From Parus major (lineage: Eukaryota > Chordata > Aves > Passeriformes > Paridae): 64,000 bases of DNA. The first letter of the stretch is position 1; each line of letters starts with the position of its first letter. Location of the stretch: assembly GCF_001522545.3 (NCBI RefSeq), contig NC_031770.1, forward strand, positions 32,932,867-32,996,866, given 5' to 3'. The notes below the pieces were generated by a model that worked only from the letters and a program-made list of their open reading frames with translations, did not search any database and was not told the DNA's origin. Shown here in pieces: positions 1 to 12,925 of this stretch. Position numbers and translations under genes: made by a program.

Positions 1-883
1 TTTATAAATTCTTGTATATTAGAAATTATGCTCAGAGTATTTTTCATGTACCTCTGGAGCTAGATACTAGATATTTTATAATTTCTCATGAATGATTATT
101 ATGATACTTTATAAAAACTTGCTCAAAAAGCATATTGGTTTCTCCAAGTCCATAGAAATGCTACATTAGAAAGGTAATTAGAATTAGAAAGATAATTCTA
201 CTGTATTTTTGCTAAGTTCTCCCTGGCTGGTTTTGCATACCTGAGAGCACAGTATCTACATAAATTGCTGAAAAGCAACCATTACAGATGCTTCAAAAAA
301 CTCAGTTTTATTGCCTATGGGTTTCTGTGACACTCAGAAACACCACAAGTACTGACGCTCATTCTTAGGTTCACAGAGAAAAAAGGGAACTCTATAATTT
401 TTTCCACTTGGACAGGTTTTATAAAAAATGCTGAACTGAGCCATTTAACTATGCATTTTGTGATAGCCTGCTTTCTTAAAGTCCTTTGCCTGCTAGACAA
501 AATAAACATATAAATATTTTCACAGTAAAATTAACCCGTTGCTTCCCTTGACCAAGAGGAAAGAGCATGTTTCAAAAGATGCAAAATCAGATTTTCTGAA
601 AATGAAACCAGCAACAATGAGGTGAAGAGAGTTTTTGTCAGTAAAAACCTTTTTCTCTCTTATTTTCTGGTGGTTATGTATGCAAATGCTTCTACATTTT
701 TGCTACAGGAAAGCAAATTTGTTTACAACTGAATAAAAATTGCAGGGCATTGGTTTTTTTTCTGACATTGCTGTTCTGATTATTATTGTTGAGCACATGA
801 ATGCAAAACAAATAAACAAACCACCCCCAGAATGTAGCATTCTGCAGCTGCAGGATAATGTCCAGGGAGGCTACAGTTACCAG
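1..883. other. No gene seen; possible 3' flank of the predicted gene
   Basis: AT-rich single-copy sequence. A TTTATT at 307-312 is AATAAA on the minus strand and could be a polyadenylation signal for the gene ending at 1764, but other signals are possible. Confidence 0.4.
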
Positions 884-1301
884 TGACTGGTATGGGACTC
901 AACAAGACGGGCTTCCTTGCTTGGTTAATCTCAAGAAACCATTTATTCAACACAGGGACAAACTCAGCTTAAATGCAAAGACAGAGAGCACCGAACAGAG
1001 GCAGGGTGGTGGGTTTTGTGGGATAGAACCAGGGTGGAGTTTAAGGTCTGGGACCTTAAATTCTCTATGTTCTTATAGGAACATAGCAAGGGAGAAACCA
1101 CAAGGGCACAAACCAATCAAAATACCCTGGGCTGCCACCCCACGAGGGTCCAGGGTGGGGAAACTCTTCCCAGGATCTCAGGACCCATCTCGAGGCACAG
1201 GGATGGAATTTACCCTTCCCAGTCTTTAAAGCCACGCCTCTCACTTTAACAATGCTTATCTGAAACTTAATCTTTTTCTCCCTGGGCTGAGGCACCTCAC
1301 A
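884..1301 (-). mobile_element. Solo LTR, 418 bp, ERV1-like
   Basis: Read on the minus strand the element begins TGTGAGG and ends CCAGTCA, flanked by CCAG at 880-883 and 1302-1305, a 4-bp duplication as made by class I retroviruses. A TATA-like CTATAAG and an AATAAA signal (942-947 on the plus strand as TTTATT) are in the order expected for U3-R-U5. There is no internal retroviral sequence. It lies 463 bases beyond the stop codon of the predicted gene in the same orientation. Boundaries rest on a short duplication. Confidence 0.6.
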
Positions 1302-1763
1302 CCAGAATATCAACGCAACATGCCAGTTTCCTCACTGCTTCTGTCCTGTATGGTCAATTACAGCAGTGCTCCTGTTCAGAGGCTCATCCTTGTTTATAAA
1401 ACATCTCAGTACATATTATAATGTTATCTTCAATTCTCCAAAGCCTTATGGTATTTTCATCACTAGTCAAGCCTTAGGGCATTATCACAAGCTAGAAACA
1501 AGGCTGTTAAGAACTGTAGTTGTACAAGACAGTACTAAATGAATGCCCTAAATTGCACTCTTTACTAAGAACAGCCCAACTTTTCCAGCTGCTGGCTGCA
1601 AAACCAGACAACACAATGGAAAACACAGGCCACTGCAATGAGAAAAACACTGCCTTTTGTCAGGAAAAGCAAGAAAGCTGTGGAATACAAAAGCATCAGC
1701 AACAGAATGACACCTATGTTTCAGCAATAGTGTGAAATACATTTTTAAAAGCATTTCAAAATT

Positions 1764-1899
1764 TTATGCAGAGAGGTAGAATATAGAATTGTTATCTGAT
1801 AATGCTGGGTTTTCTCCTTGATAATGAGTGGCAACCACAACATTGGCAGTCTTGCTCATCACATTGGTTAGGACAGAAGGGTCTTTCAGCACCTCAAAC
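1764..1899 (-). CDS. Terminal coding exon of the predicted minus-strand gene
   Basis: On the minus strand an acceptor ending ATGCAG is followed by an open frame of 44 codons ending in TAA at 1764-1766. The other two frames close at once. The peptide includes VLKDPSVLTNVMSKTANVVV, and local base composition is clearly less AT-rich than its flanks. The exon starts with one base completing a split codon if the CAG acceptor is used. A weaker AG seven bases further in would start at 1892 in phase 0, which would match the preceding exon at 6565-6605. No GT donor suits an exit before the stop, so this is taken as the last exon. The coding call is firm; the exact start is not. Confidence 0.7.
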
Positions 1900-2049
1900 C
1901 TGCATTTAAACAATAGAAATTAATGAACACCAAGGTTCGGGTCCTTCAATTTACATCCCCTTGCTTCTATTTAATCTATGTTTAGTAATTTAGTAGTCTT
2001 TCCCAAGTCTACAGAGATACAATTTCTTTATCATACTGGATTAAGTCAT

Positions 2050-2571
2050 TGTGGAAAATGGAAAAATAGGAACTTCCACAGATAGTGAAGGGTTTAATTT
2101 GCAGCCTTGGAAAGAGCTTGGGTTAATGTAATAATAAAGGTACACAGACATTTAGTAGAAAAATTATAAACTTATGTTCCTATTGTTGTAAGTAAGAAAC
2201 TATATTGAGTAAGACAGTGAAGGGTTTTAAGCTGTAATAGTATAATTTATAGAATAGGCTAAGGATTTAGAAGTTATAATAGAATGTATGAGTGTACATC
2301 ACCTAGCTGTCTATTGGATGAATGTGGCAAAATGTAGCAAAGGTATTGGTTATAAAGTAGAAACAAACTCTGTTTCAACTATCTATTGGACCAAAATGTT
2401 ATATATGCTGCTGTGCAAAGAAGAAACTCATTACAACCTTTGAGCTATGGCTGACTTGTTGCTTCTCTCCAAATCTCACACCTTTGAGACTGATATCTTA
2501 TCTGACTTATTTGGGCAATAAATCATCTTAATAGCATGGTGGTACCATCCCTCATTATTTACAGCCTGACA
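2050..2571 (+). mobile_element. Solo LTR, 522 bp, 6-bp duplication
   Basis: The element begins TGTGGAAA and ends CCTGACA and is flanked by perfect AGTCAT copies at 2044-2049 and 2572-2577. A GGGCAATAAATC polyadenylation signal near the 3' end sets the orientation. Six-base duplications are typical of ERVK-like (class II) elements. AT-rich, no coding capacity. Confidence 0.75.
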
Positions 2572-2770
2572 AGTCATAACAGAGTAAATTCAGAAGAAAA
2601 TTCCAAATTTCTGTTTATACTAATGCCAGCAGCCACCTCAATCTAGTAATGCCACACAGAGCAAAAAGATAGATAATAGAATCTGACTGGGGATTACATG
2701 GTGTGATAAATGTAACTTTGGATAAAAATTCGTGAAAGAATAAATAAGTATATAACTGTATTTGTAACAA

Positions 2771-3333
2771 TGTAAAAATTATATAAAATATAGTGTGGCC
2801 TAAGGATTTCTCCCCAGACCCAGCAGTAAATACCCATTCAGGCGGTAACAACCCTAAGCGACGTTTATCAGCCTGAAAGAAAGAGCAGGACGTGGACAAT
2901 CAGGCTAAACAATGAGAGGAGCCAGGCCGAGATGCCCATCGGCTCCGCACCGGACCTGGACTCTTCACCCTGAGAGTCCAACCGAAGATACAATCAGGAA
3001 GCACTCAGGACCTTTCACATGCGAAAGGACAGTTCCCAGTTGTCTATTGATTCAGTTCGAGGGTTCCAGGAAATCCATTCAACCAACCATCTAGACTCTT
3101 TGTTGAACAGTGACTGCTCGGAGTTTGGCCTCAGGACACAGAATCCCTATAAAAACCCCAGACAGTCTACTCTCCTTCGTGGATTTGGGTAAATCTGTAC
3201 CTCTGGGTATAGACCCCTGTCCACCCAGCGCTGCACTGATTTATTTTATTGTGGTTTTTCTCTCGTTGTTTGTTATTGAAATTGTTTTATAATAAATTGC
3301 TTTTATATTAACCCTATTCTGCCATTGTGATTA
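2771..3333 (+). mobile_element. Probable LTR, boundaries uncertain
   Basis: A TATAAAAA box (3148-3155) is followed about 140 bases later by AATAAA (3291-3296) within a T-rich tail, the order seen in LTR promoter and R regions. TAACAA occurs at both proposed edges (2765-2770 and 3334-3339) as a possible duplication, but the 3' end lacks the usual CA. The middle is GC-richer than the flanks. Confidence 0.45.
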
Positions 3334-3779
3334 TAACAATGGGAAGTTTCTTGCTGTTTCTATGGACATTGCTAATTTGTTAAATTCTGTAATGGGCTGG
3401 ATTTTGCATTCATGCAAGACAATCTCTACATCTTTTCTCTACACAAAGCAAATAAGGAGCTTAGTAATTCTCAGGTCTATTAATTGCTTATTCTGTACTG
3501 CAGATACCATCAGTGCATAGGTGCAGAAACCATTCAAGATTATTCTCTGCCTCTCTACAATCTCTTTTGTCAAATAAAGTCAGGAAAACCAACAGGCTTC
3601 ATAGCTGAGAGGCATCTGGGCACTTGGAAAAAGCTGTGCAAGTTTCCTGGGTAGTTCTTAGTTCTTGTGTAGCCAAACAAATTTTTACCACATTTGTTAA
3701 AATACAGACTTTGGGACTGCCACTATAATTAATAAAATAAATAAAAACACTAAACCATCAGACTTTTTTCAAAATTCAC

Positions 3780-4528
3780 TGTTGGGTTTTGTTTTTTTTG
3801 TTCTGGCCTGCCCGTGGAATTTTTACCCACTAGTTGCGGGGACAACCTACCTGTGGGTACTTAGTGGGTGCTTGACAAAAGACAAAGAGTGGCCGGGCCC
3901 AGGGGGGGAAAGGGGGGCAGGAAAAAGGAGGGTGGGGACAGTTTGGCAGGCTTTTCTTCAGTNNNNNNNNNNNNNNNNNNNNNNNNNNNNNNNNNNNNNN
4001 NNNNNNNNNNNNNNNNNNNNNNNNNNNNNNNNNNNNNNNNNNNNNNNNNNNNNNNNNNNNNNNNNNNNNNNNNNNNNNNNNNNNNNNNNNNNNNNNNNNN
4101 NNNNNNNNNNNNNNNNNNNNNNNNNNNNNNNNNNNNNNNNNNNNNNNNNNNNNNNNNNNNNNNNNNNNNNNNNNNNNNNNNNNNNNNNNNNNNNNNNNNN
4201 NNNNNNNNNNNNNNNNNNNNNNNNNNNNNNNNNNNNNNNNNNNNNNNNNNNNNNNNNNNNNNNNNNNNNNNNNNNNNNNNNNNNNNNNNNNNNNNNNNNN
4301 NNNNNNNNNNNNNNNNNNNNNNNNNNNNNNNNNNNNNNNNNNNNNNNNNNNNNNNNNNNNNNNNNNNNNNNNNNNNNNNNNNNNNNNNNNNNNNNNNNNN
4401 NNNNNNNNNNNNNNNNNNNNNNNNNNNNNNNNNNNNNNNNNNNNNNNNNNNNNNNNNGTCTACATTCTTTCATCCCAAGAGAGGCTCCTGCCCTCCCTAG
4501 CAGACACCTGTCTTCTAGAACCGAGACA
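3780..4528 (+). mobile_element. Solo LTR interrupted by an assembly gap
   Basis: Both visible ends match the LTR at 30733-31488: the 5' part (TGTTGGG through the G-rich AGGGGGGG tract) and the last ~70 bases (from GTCTACATTC to CGAGACA). TTCAC flanks it at 3775-3779 and 4529-4533. The centre is unknown (N at 3963-4457). Confidence 0.8.
3963..4457. other. Assembly gap of 495 N
   Basis: Undetermined bases inside an LTR. The second copy of this LTR has about 480 bases between the equivalent points, so the gap length is close to the true one, and the missing sequence is probably the GC-rich LTR core rather than a gene. Confidence 0.95.
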
Positions 4529-4719
4529 TTCACTTAGGAAACATATAAAACAACACAAATAACAAAAATAGTTGTTGTTGCTACTCTGAACTGCTTTATG
4601 ATCCTAGTGTTATAAATTTGTATGGTGATATTGGCTTTTGCAGATGAATCTTATATGTTAAATACTTTTTAGTTATGTATGTACTTTTTTCTTGCTAACA
4701 AGTCTTAAGCTTAAAAGAA

Positions 4720-5270
4720 TTTCCTAGGTACAAGGCAAGGAAACCCCAGAGGGCAAGGACAGTGAAGCCCAAGCTGCTTATCAGGAGAACAATAGAGCCC
4801 AAATTGTTATCAGCAGAAGATATGAAGCCCAGCTGCCCTCAAAAGGAAGGATGAGAGGCCCAGATGGTTATCAACAGTGACCATTTGCAGAAGAAAGGAA
4901 ACCAAACTTCAAATAATGCTGACCAGCTAGAATAATGATGACCAGCAAAATAGTGCTGACCAGCAGAAAATAAAAATGTTCTAAATAGGTGGAACCAGGG
5001 AGGGGACATGCTAAATACTTCTTGAGAAAGTTTGAATATGCATAAAATCCTCAAAGCAAGAGGGGATAAAAAGAGTGTTCCCAAGACACCAGGTGTGTTC
5101 CTGGCAACCCGCCAGGGCACCCGGCCGTTTTAACCCTTTGCTTTATTTCTTTTGTCTCCTAATTGTCTTTTTGTTTATATTAAATTATTTTTATAATTTA
5201 TTAAGTGAATCTCGTTTTTAAGACTAGGGTCAGGAGAAATAGCTTGAAAGAATTTATATTAATCATAACA
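4720..5270 (+). mobile_element. LTR-like element with internal tandem repeats
   Basis: GGGATAAAAAGAG at about 5063 resembles the TATA region of the other LTRs here, followed by a GC-rich stretch and a T-rich tail. A similar 15-base block (AGCTTAAAAGAATTT, one mismatch) occurs at 4708-4722 and 5241-5255, possibly marking the edges. Clear terminal TG/CA and a standard duplication were not found. Confidence 0.4.
4764..4970 (+). repeat. Two short degenerate tandem arrays
   Basis: About four units of ~29 bases carrying GAAGCCCA...TTATCA (4764-4880) are followed by three ~20-base units carrying GCTGACCAGC (4912-4970). Such direct repeats are common in retroviral U3 enhancers. Confidence 0.5.
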
Positions 5271-8200
5271 ACCAATGTGAGTTCCTACAGATTGATGCTA
5301 TTTAAAGTTAATACTAAAATTACTCTCAGAAATAAAGGCCAAAACATGTTACATCAGTTTTTACCTATAGTATAATGCCAGTACTTTGACATGGATGCTG
5401 AAATAAAGGCATCATTATTTAAGCAAAGACTATGCTCCTATCATAAATAAAACTCTTACAGAGTATTTTTAATATATTTTTCCTTGCCTAGAACTGATTA
5501 AATATTCTCCATCATGATTAAAAATGTATGTAATAGATTTTGATTGTTTACCCAGTATATTCTAAGCATGCAGAAGAATAAGTAGAACTATCCTGACTAA
5601 ACATAATCTGGTCCACTCTGACAAAAAGATATATTTTATCAATGTATTTCCCTCTCTTTTATATGGGAAACAATCTGAATTTGCTTTGTATATCCTTCTG
5701 AAACGACCACCAGTGGTACTGTACAGAAGGAGATACTGGACTTACAAAACCTTTGCTCCTTAATGTTCTATTGGCATTAATTGCATTTACAGTCTGTTTC
5801 ACTTCTTATCAGTAGCAAGTCCCTTCCTAGCAATAACTTCTGAATATGTGTTAATCTGGGATGTGATAACACAAATGGAATGTCAACTGGAGCAAACCCA
5901 AATATTACAGTTTATTTCAAAGACCAAAGTTGTCAAGGATGGAGAAGGCATTTTAATCTGAGAAGTCACCTCAGCAGTAGTATCTAATCCTCAAAAGAGA
6001 TCTATTCAGTATTGCAGCTGCAAATTTGAGCATGGCCAGAAGGCCAAAAAGAAGAAAAGAAGTATATTTCTGCAGCTCTTTCCAAAAAAGTAATTAAAAG
6101 GGCGTGTTCTCTTCTTCTCATTGCTCTAAGAGAGTACAAGGAAAATCAAAATGTAAAAGGGTGCTGCAGTGAGTGTAGAAGCAGACATAAATTTGAAAGC
6201 AGTTTTGAAAAACAGACTGCAAGTAGAAAGCTGAAAATTAAGATTCTCTTATCACTACATTAGGACATGCTCAAAATATATCATGCATATTGGCTTATTG
6301 TTTTTTGACTACGTTCAGGTACAGAATCAGAGTAATATCTGATATATTGTATTATGAGACCACTTCCCCACTTGAGGTCTTGAGGCTTTCTTGTTTTCCA
6401 GGTTGTTGTCTAAAATTTCTTTTATTTCCATCCAGTAGCAGCCCAGTTGCATTTTACTTTTACACAAGTTATCAAGAGAAAACTAGAAAGAGGTTATAAA
6501 AGATAACATATGTATGAACTTGCTCTTATTACACACTGGAAGGCAGTTCTGAAAAATCACATACCAGTGTACCATTTTCATTGATAATTGTTTCCTTGAA
6601 TTTATCTTTTAGTTAAAAAACAATAATGTGTAAAACTTGTATGTGTGTATATGGGTATGTAAATGGAATATAATATCTTGTTAACGAGAAAGAAGAGAAA
6701 GACATACAACAATAGTGGAATTTAGGTGAGGCAGTTTCTTTCTATATTCATGTTTTTTTTCCCAAAGAATCTAGGAGTTGGACAAACATTCATAAGCAAA
6801 CTATCAGTTTGTTATTACAGTAAATAGAAATTTGCTATCATATGGCCTGTAGCAAATGAATGTAGAATGTGGAATGTAGAAATGTGCATGTGGTGACACC
6901 TTTTTTAATAGTAGAACATAATTTCTATCCTTTTGAGTTTTGTTTTGATTTTGTGTGGTTGGGTTTTTTTTTAACAGACTTGCATCAAATACTTTAAAAT
7001 ACTGAAATAAAATTTCATCTCCCATGCATTGAGTATGTGAGCATAAATGGACAATTTTTTGATATTACTTTCATATGGAGTTTAGATGTAAAAAATGATT
7101 AGCCATTTGTAGTGTGTACGTTGGGATCTGATTTTGAACAGTTGTACACCCACATGAGAATTTGTCACTATTTCATGTTATTCATATTTCATTAAATAAT
7201 ATTTTCATGACAGAGAATGTCCCATGAGAAGAACAATTAAATGGCAATGGGATAAATGATTTTCCATGGACTCAAAAGTCCATGGAAAAAATGGAACAAA
7301 TACCTAGATGAAACAGAAAGTTGGATTTGCCAAAACAGTGACTTAAAAACACTGTTGTTGTTATTTCCAGGTGAAGAGTAGGAAGAGGGGTCAGTTTGGA
7401 CTGAGATCAAGAGTCAAAAGAGGGATGCTTAGGATCAAATAACCTGTTAGATGCAAATAGATTTCAGTGGCCTTTTGCTTTCCTCAACTACTTTCTCACC
7501 TAGAACATATCAAGATCATGATGTCAAGAAAAGGATTAAGGGATTTTACAGATAATCAGAATTTGAATCAACAACTGAAAGATGTTAGCAGAGTTCAAAC
7601 TGGAAAAATTATGCCATATTCATTAGTGAGACAGTGAGGGTGGATATCATGGAAGATGATGAATTTTTTATCACCTTCAGTTAGGACTGATGTCCTTCTA
7701 AAAGATTCACTCAAATCAGGATTTTGCAAGTCAGGTGTAGCAATGACTTTCAGGAATTCAATATTAATATTACCTAAGAGGTCAAACAGACATTTTAAAT
7801 ATTTCTCTGACTTTGAATTCTATGAATATTATTAATATATTTAGCAGAAAAATCTAACACATGTAACAGGATATATATCAATGAGTAAAACATTAAATCA
7901 ACTTCTGCCATAAATAAAACCATTTTTTTGTTTTATACTTGTGCCTAAAAAGAAAACAAAACAAAATAAATAATTATATTGGATAATTGTAATTAATGTT
8001 GTAAAATAGATATATGCTAAAATCTCTATACAAGTAATAATTGCAGTAAACATAGTTTAGTGGTTATAAAAAAAGTGTCTGTCTGATAAGCTTGTTGAAT
8101 CACCTATTTTAGAATATATGTAGAGAACAGCAGAGGTAATTGTAAATGGTAATTGTAAATTAATTTATCAAATTATATCAGTTCAAGCTATCTTCTCACT

Positions 8201-11200
8201 TGAAAATGCTGAGGGACAGGTGAACTGTTCACATGATGCAAATCACAAAAGCCACCTGCTGAGGTATAAGGATCCTTAAAAAACACTTTGGATCAAGCTT
8301 CAGGAAAAAGCAGCACGTATATTACATTCTCCATCTGGAGGATGTGATCAAAATGGGTCTCTCAAAAAAAAAAACTTCAACCTCTAAGTGCTTTCACTGT
8401 GGTCACAGCTGGAAGCTGGGCTGTGGTTTCATAGGCCAAGCTTTTACACTTTTTGCTGATAACTATTGTAACTATATGGAGTGCTGACAGATTCTTTTCA
8501 GGCACTGACCTAGATTTAGCCTGATTCAGTTCAAAGGCCTTTTCATAGGAGAAATGCCCCTCCATATATTCTGTCTAATTTATGCAACTTGTGTACTCTA
8601 GAAGACTCTACAGCTTGTAGTACGCAAAGACAATTTCAAGCATCAAGGAAGTACACTAAATATGAGCATAATCCTGTTTTATCTTCTCTTTGTCTGATGG
8701 CAATGAAGATTATTCTGTAGCATTGTAAAATCATTGTGATAAATAGAATATGAGAGCTGTTCCCAAAAGAGAGGCATCTATCAAAGTTTCAATCTCATTA
8801 TGGTTTGGAGAGCTTTTATCTCCAAGTTCAAGTTCAGGAGTATGACTTTGACCTTCTCAGAGCACCTTTAAATTCACAGAAATTGGTGCCTTTGTCGTGG
8901 GCACCTACTCATAGATATAAGCAGAGCAGCTTACAGAAATTTTCTACTGTATTCACCATAGGCTTAGATTTCACTTTTCCACTCCTTAGAAAATTCCTTT
9001 TCACATAAAGAGAAGCTGGGCATTTACCACTTCTCTCATCTTAATAATTTTCTTTTTAAAGTTCACCTATCCTAAAATATAAGTATTATATTCCAATGAG
9101 TACCTTTCTACCTAAATCTTTTCATCCTTACAAAAAAAATCAAAAAATCACAAACCTGTGTTTTTCTTACTAAAATAGCTGTGCTTACCTTCAGCTGACC
9201 TCAAAGACAGGAAGATGACACTGGTTACTGCCATTCAGTACATTCTGCTCTTTTCAAAGTTTTTAATACCTGTAATAAAATCTATATTTTATTATGTTAA
9301 TGTTTAAACCCTCTGGAGTTCCCGTTCCTTGTATTCTGCTTGTCACACTACCAATTTGCATATTTTCTTTAAATCTTTTTTAATTCTGTCCTTTCTAGAT
9401 ATAAGTAATGTAAACAGCATCTACATCTTCAACCAATTTAAGATAAATGCAATACATTCTGATTTCTCAGATTATCACCAATGGCAAAAATAAACCATGA
9501 AAAATTAGGGCAGAGTAATTATTGATGTTTAATTTGTAAATATGCAACTGAAATGCTAAATCTAGTTGTCTGTGGTTTTCTTTTGTGGTCAATAGTGAGC
9601 AAGAAGACACTTCAATGTACCTAAAGGTGGCTTCTCCTTCAATTTTCTTACTGAAAGTTGACTATGTAGAGAGCCTAAAAATTATATTTGTCTGACCAAA
9701 TGCAGATATGAAGAGCTGTTCTGGTCACTTGAGGCTTTTCAAGGTCAGTGGGAAAAATAGGGAGTAAATCTTCCTTAAACTGCATGTCTCTAATAGGTCT
9801 AATGAATCACTTTCTGCTTCTCCCATTGACCTTAAAAAGGAGACTCAGATTACTTTCTTAAATGCATATGCCTTCAGCTTATGTTGTAAATGCCAGAAGC
9901 TGGTGAGATCAATTCCACACAAACCTCCTAATTTAGATTATTAAATTTAGGTAGCAACTTCGTGCATAGCTCCAGGCTATCCAGTAATTAAACTTTCTTT
10001 TCAAGTACTGAAAAGCGTACTATTTTGTTACCTCCCAGCTCATGTTTAGTTTTCAGGCATCAAAAAGAATTTAGCAGATACATTCGACCCCCAAACTTTC
10101 CCCACCTTCTCCTTCCAGACCTGCAGTTCCCATCCCACATCCACTTCAGACAGACATCCAGATTAACGTAGTAAGACTTTAAATTGCAATGTAATGTGGG
10201 CAGAGCCAGCTCCTCTTGTGAGGCCCCTATGATCCCAGCCCTCAGCAGGATCATTTGTTCCGTCTGAACAGTTGGCTCTGGGATACTGGACAAATTTTTG
10301 GATGCAACAGGAAAATTCTAGTTCATAAAAGGTGTGTAACTATTGCAATTATACATTGCTTTTCCTGGAAACAAGGGAGATCCTTGGAGACATTTGGCTG
10401 AAATGGCTGCCAGAGAGTTTTCACAGTAATTTATGAAACTGGATGATCAATCCTCCAGACACTGGTGGTGCTGAACAAAATAGGACCAGAAGCAGAGAGG
10501 TTTCTGACCTGGACATTAGGAGAGAATGTGTCATCCTTTCCTCACAGAGTTCTGTCTCAGCTCACAATCTCTAAATTTTGGGTTGAATCTCCTTCCAGTG
10601 CATAGCTGGGACATCAGCAAACTAAACAAAATGAAATCAAAGTTTGAATAAATGCAAACTACATATTTTTCTTATACACTTGTAATAATACACTTCTAAC
10701 TTTTTAGAAGAATTTTTACAAATAAGAGGCCACTGTTTATCAATACAACTTAAGGTGGCTCCTGTTTGGCAATAATTATTATCAAACTCTTCAATGATTT
10801 TTTTTTTTTTTTATTTTTTAAACTATTTAGAATGCTCTACAAATCATGAGAATATTTTATTGTTAATAGAACTGCCTCTTCAAAAACAAGACTGTACTCA
10901 AAATATACACATACGATGGTGGGAAATTCTAAAACAGTTTGTGAATGCAGTGATAAATTGCAGCTGTTGCTTTGGGCCACATCTTTTAAAGAGATGGTAG
11001 GGTTGCTTCTGAAGGAATATAAGCAGCTCAGGAAATGCCTTTTTCACAACGTAGAAAGATACCATGTACCTTAAGCAGCTGAAAGCCTTGAGGTGCAGGT
11101 CTTAATTTGGGGAAGGACAGCAGAGATGTACTATAGAAATACAGGGAATTATCAATGACTATGGACTATGCAGTAGAAACATGGAGGAAAATGGTTAAAG

Positions 11201-12116
11201 AGAGAGAAGATAATATGCTGGGATGGTGGATTAACAGGCAGAGTCTGCACTGGGGCTAGAGGATTTGTATGTGTATTTGTGTACATATATGACTATTTTT
11301 TCTTAAGTTTTCTACAGAACACAATTTTCTTTTACTAGTCTTGTCAACAGTTTTTAGAACCATTCAACAACATGAATATACCCTACTGTGTGTGAAAAAT
11401 AAGTAGTACTTATATTCAGTCATATTTATCATACAAGTTAAATATCACATCACATCACCAGTCTCCTTTTTAATTACTAGCTGTACTGAAAGATGCTGGC
11501 CTGATTTACAGAGCAGTACAGCAAATGTAAGATTACAGAGACTTGATAATGAGCTGTAAACACCTATGAAAATGAGGCCAACTTTATACTTGGGGATTGC
11601 ACAACCCAGGGCTAATGAAGCAGCCACAGTACTGAACATCTCCTATATAAAACATTCATAATGAAAAGTACATACTGCAGTGTGGAGGCTGGTACTTTGA
11701 GAGTCTGTTGGTTTTCTTAGTCACCTACTTTTCCTTGAGATTTGCAGTATCAATGAGCACGGAAGGTTGCAAAAGACAATGACTTTGATTTTTGCTAACT
11801 GTAAGCATGAAACTGTTTTATTTTATACAGTCTTTATCAATGTATTTTAGTACCAAAATATTGGCACAATTTGCTAAAACAAAAATCACCACAATAGGAA
11901 AAATTATAAATACAGAAAAAATAAACCTAAATTTTAAACAAAATGTCTGACAAGAAAGCTAGTTCTTTCTAGGTTTTAAGGTTTTTATTTTGATTTTTAA
12001 TGCTGAAAAAATTTTCATCTATCTTTTACAAATTTCATAATTTCATGTGTCATAATGAAGTCTGTTCTGCTTACTTCTGAAGCCAGGATGTGGCTTATAA
12101 TGTGAACCTTGCTAAC
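5271..12116. other. Intron-like sequence with one small exon
   Basis: AT-rich, no repeats recognised beyond short A or T runs. Apart from the exon at 6565-6605 I see no supported feature; open frames here are short and lack good splice borders. Confidence 0.5.
6565..6605 (-). CDS. Small internal exon of the predicted gene
   Basis: Forty-one bases lie between a T-rich acceptor (ending CTAAAAG) and a GTATGT donor. The exon begins with two bases that complete the codon left by the exon at 12117-12211 (G plus AT gives Asp) and then reads KFKETIINENGTL, ending in phase 0. The peptide continues the charged helix of the preceding exon. The end phase does not fit the best acceptor of the terminal exon, so either a very small exon lies between them or the terminal exon uses its inner acceptor. 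Confidence 0.45.
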
Positions 12117-12211
12117 CTTCCATTTCATCCTGCTTAAGTTCCTGTAGGGATTGCACAGCTTCAGCACAACTTTCTCTTCGCATTTTCAAAACTAACATCT
12201 TAGAAGAGGTA
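12117..12211 (-). CDS. Internal exon of the predicted gene, charged helical segment
   Basis: The 95-nt segment has an acceptor ending TTTTCAG and a donor GTTAGC. Only one frame is open; it reads MRRESCAEAVQSLQELKQD in its middle, typical of an amphipathic or coiled-coil helix. It starts with one base that joins the TG left by the exon at 12926-12993 to give Cys, and ends with one base that joins AT from the exon at 6605 to give Asp. This two-sided phase match is among the best evidence for the gene. Function unknown. Confidence 0.7.
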
Positions 12212-12545
12212 CTGAAAATTCCACTTTGACCAACATTCAGCCCTACTGTAAAATGCCTGAATTCTGAAATTTGTGAAGCTTAAGCTATACTCTGGCTAAA
12301 TTTGTCCCACTGTTCCTGTAGAAACAAAGGTGTCCATAGCAAACCTGTTAGATACTGTTCAGAGCCTATAGTTCTGGTTTAGTGCTTGAAAGTCTTATTA
12401 CCCATTAAATGCTTGTTGAGTTATATTGAAGAATTACAATTTTAGAGTAAAAATTCACAAATATTCTGTACCTGTATTCTGTATATAATCTGTATATATA
12501 AATATGGTGTATATATATAAGTATAGAGTGTGTATGTGTAGATAT

Positions 12546-12580
12546 ATCTATCTATCTATCTATCTATATATATATATAAG
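12546..12580 (+). repeat. TATC/TA microsatellite
   Basis: Five to six TATC (or CTAT) units followed by a TA run, within a larger AT-rich low-complexity patch at about 12470-12600. Confidence 0.85.
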
Positions 12581-12925
12581 TATAATATATAGTAAATACA
12601 GTATTTGAGGGACAAGAATATTTTTTGCAAAATCTAATGCATTGCTGCTTTTAAGTTCCTTGAGAAGTATAGCAAGGGATTGAAAAACATGGTTGCAGTT
12701 CATGCATGCCCAGGAGAACTTAGTGCTTAGAAATGATTAGAGGCTATTCTTGTGATGTGATGACCTCCTTGAAACTGGCCAGGAATGTATTAACAGCTGC
12801 ACCTCCTCCTCACTAAATTCAAACCATTACAAAGCACTGATAGATTAAAGTGTTAGAAAGTAATTAAACCATAATTGCACAATGAAAAATAAATATTAGA
12901 ATGGTGAAGAAAAGAATAAACTTAC

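Noticed and set aside
3782..4537. 251-codon open frame
   Set aside because: It is open only because it runs through 495 N; the visible ends are LTR sequence.
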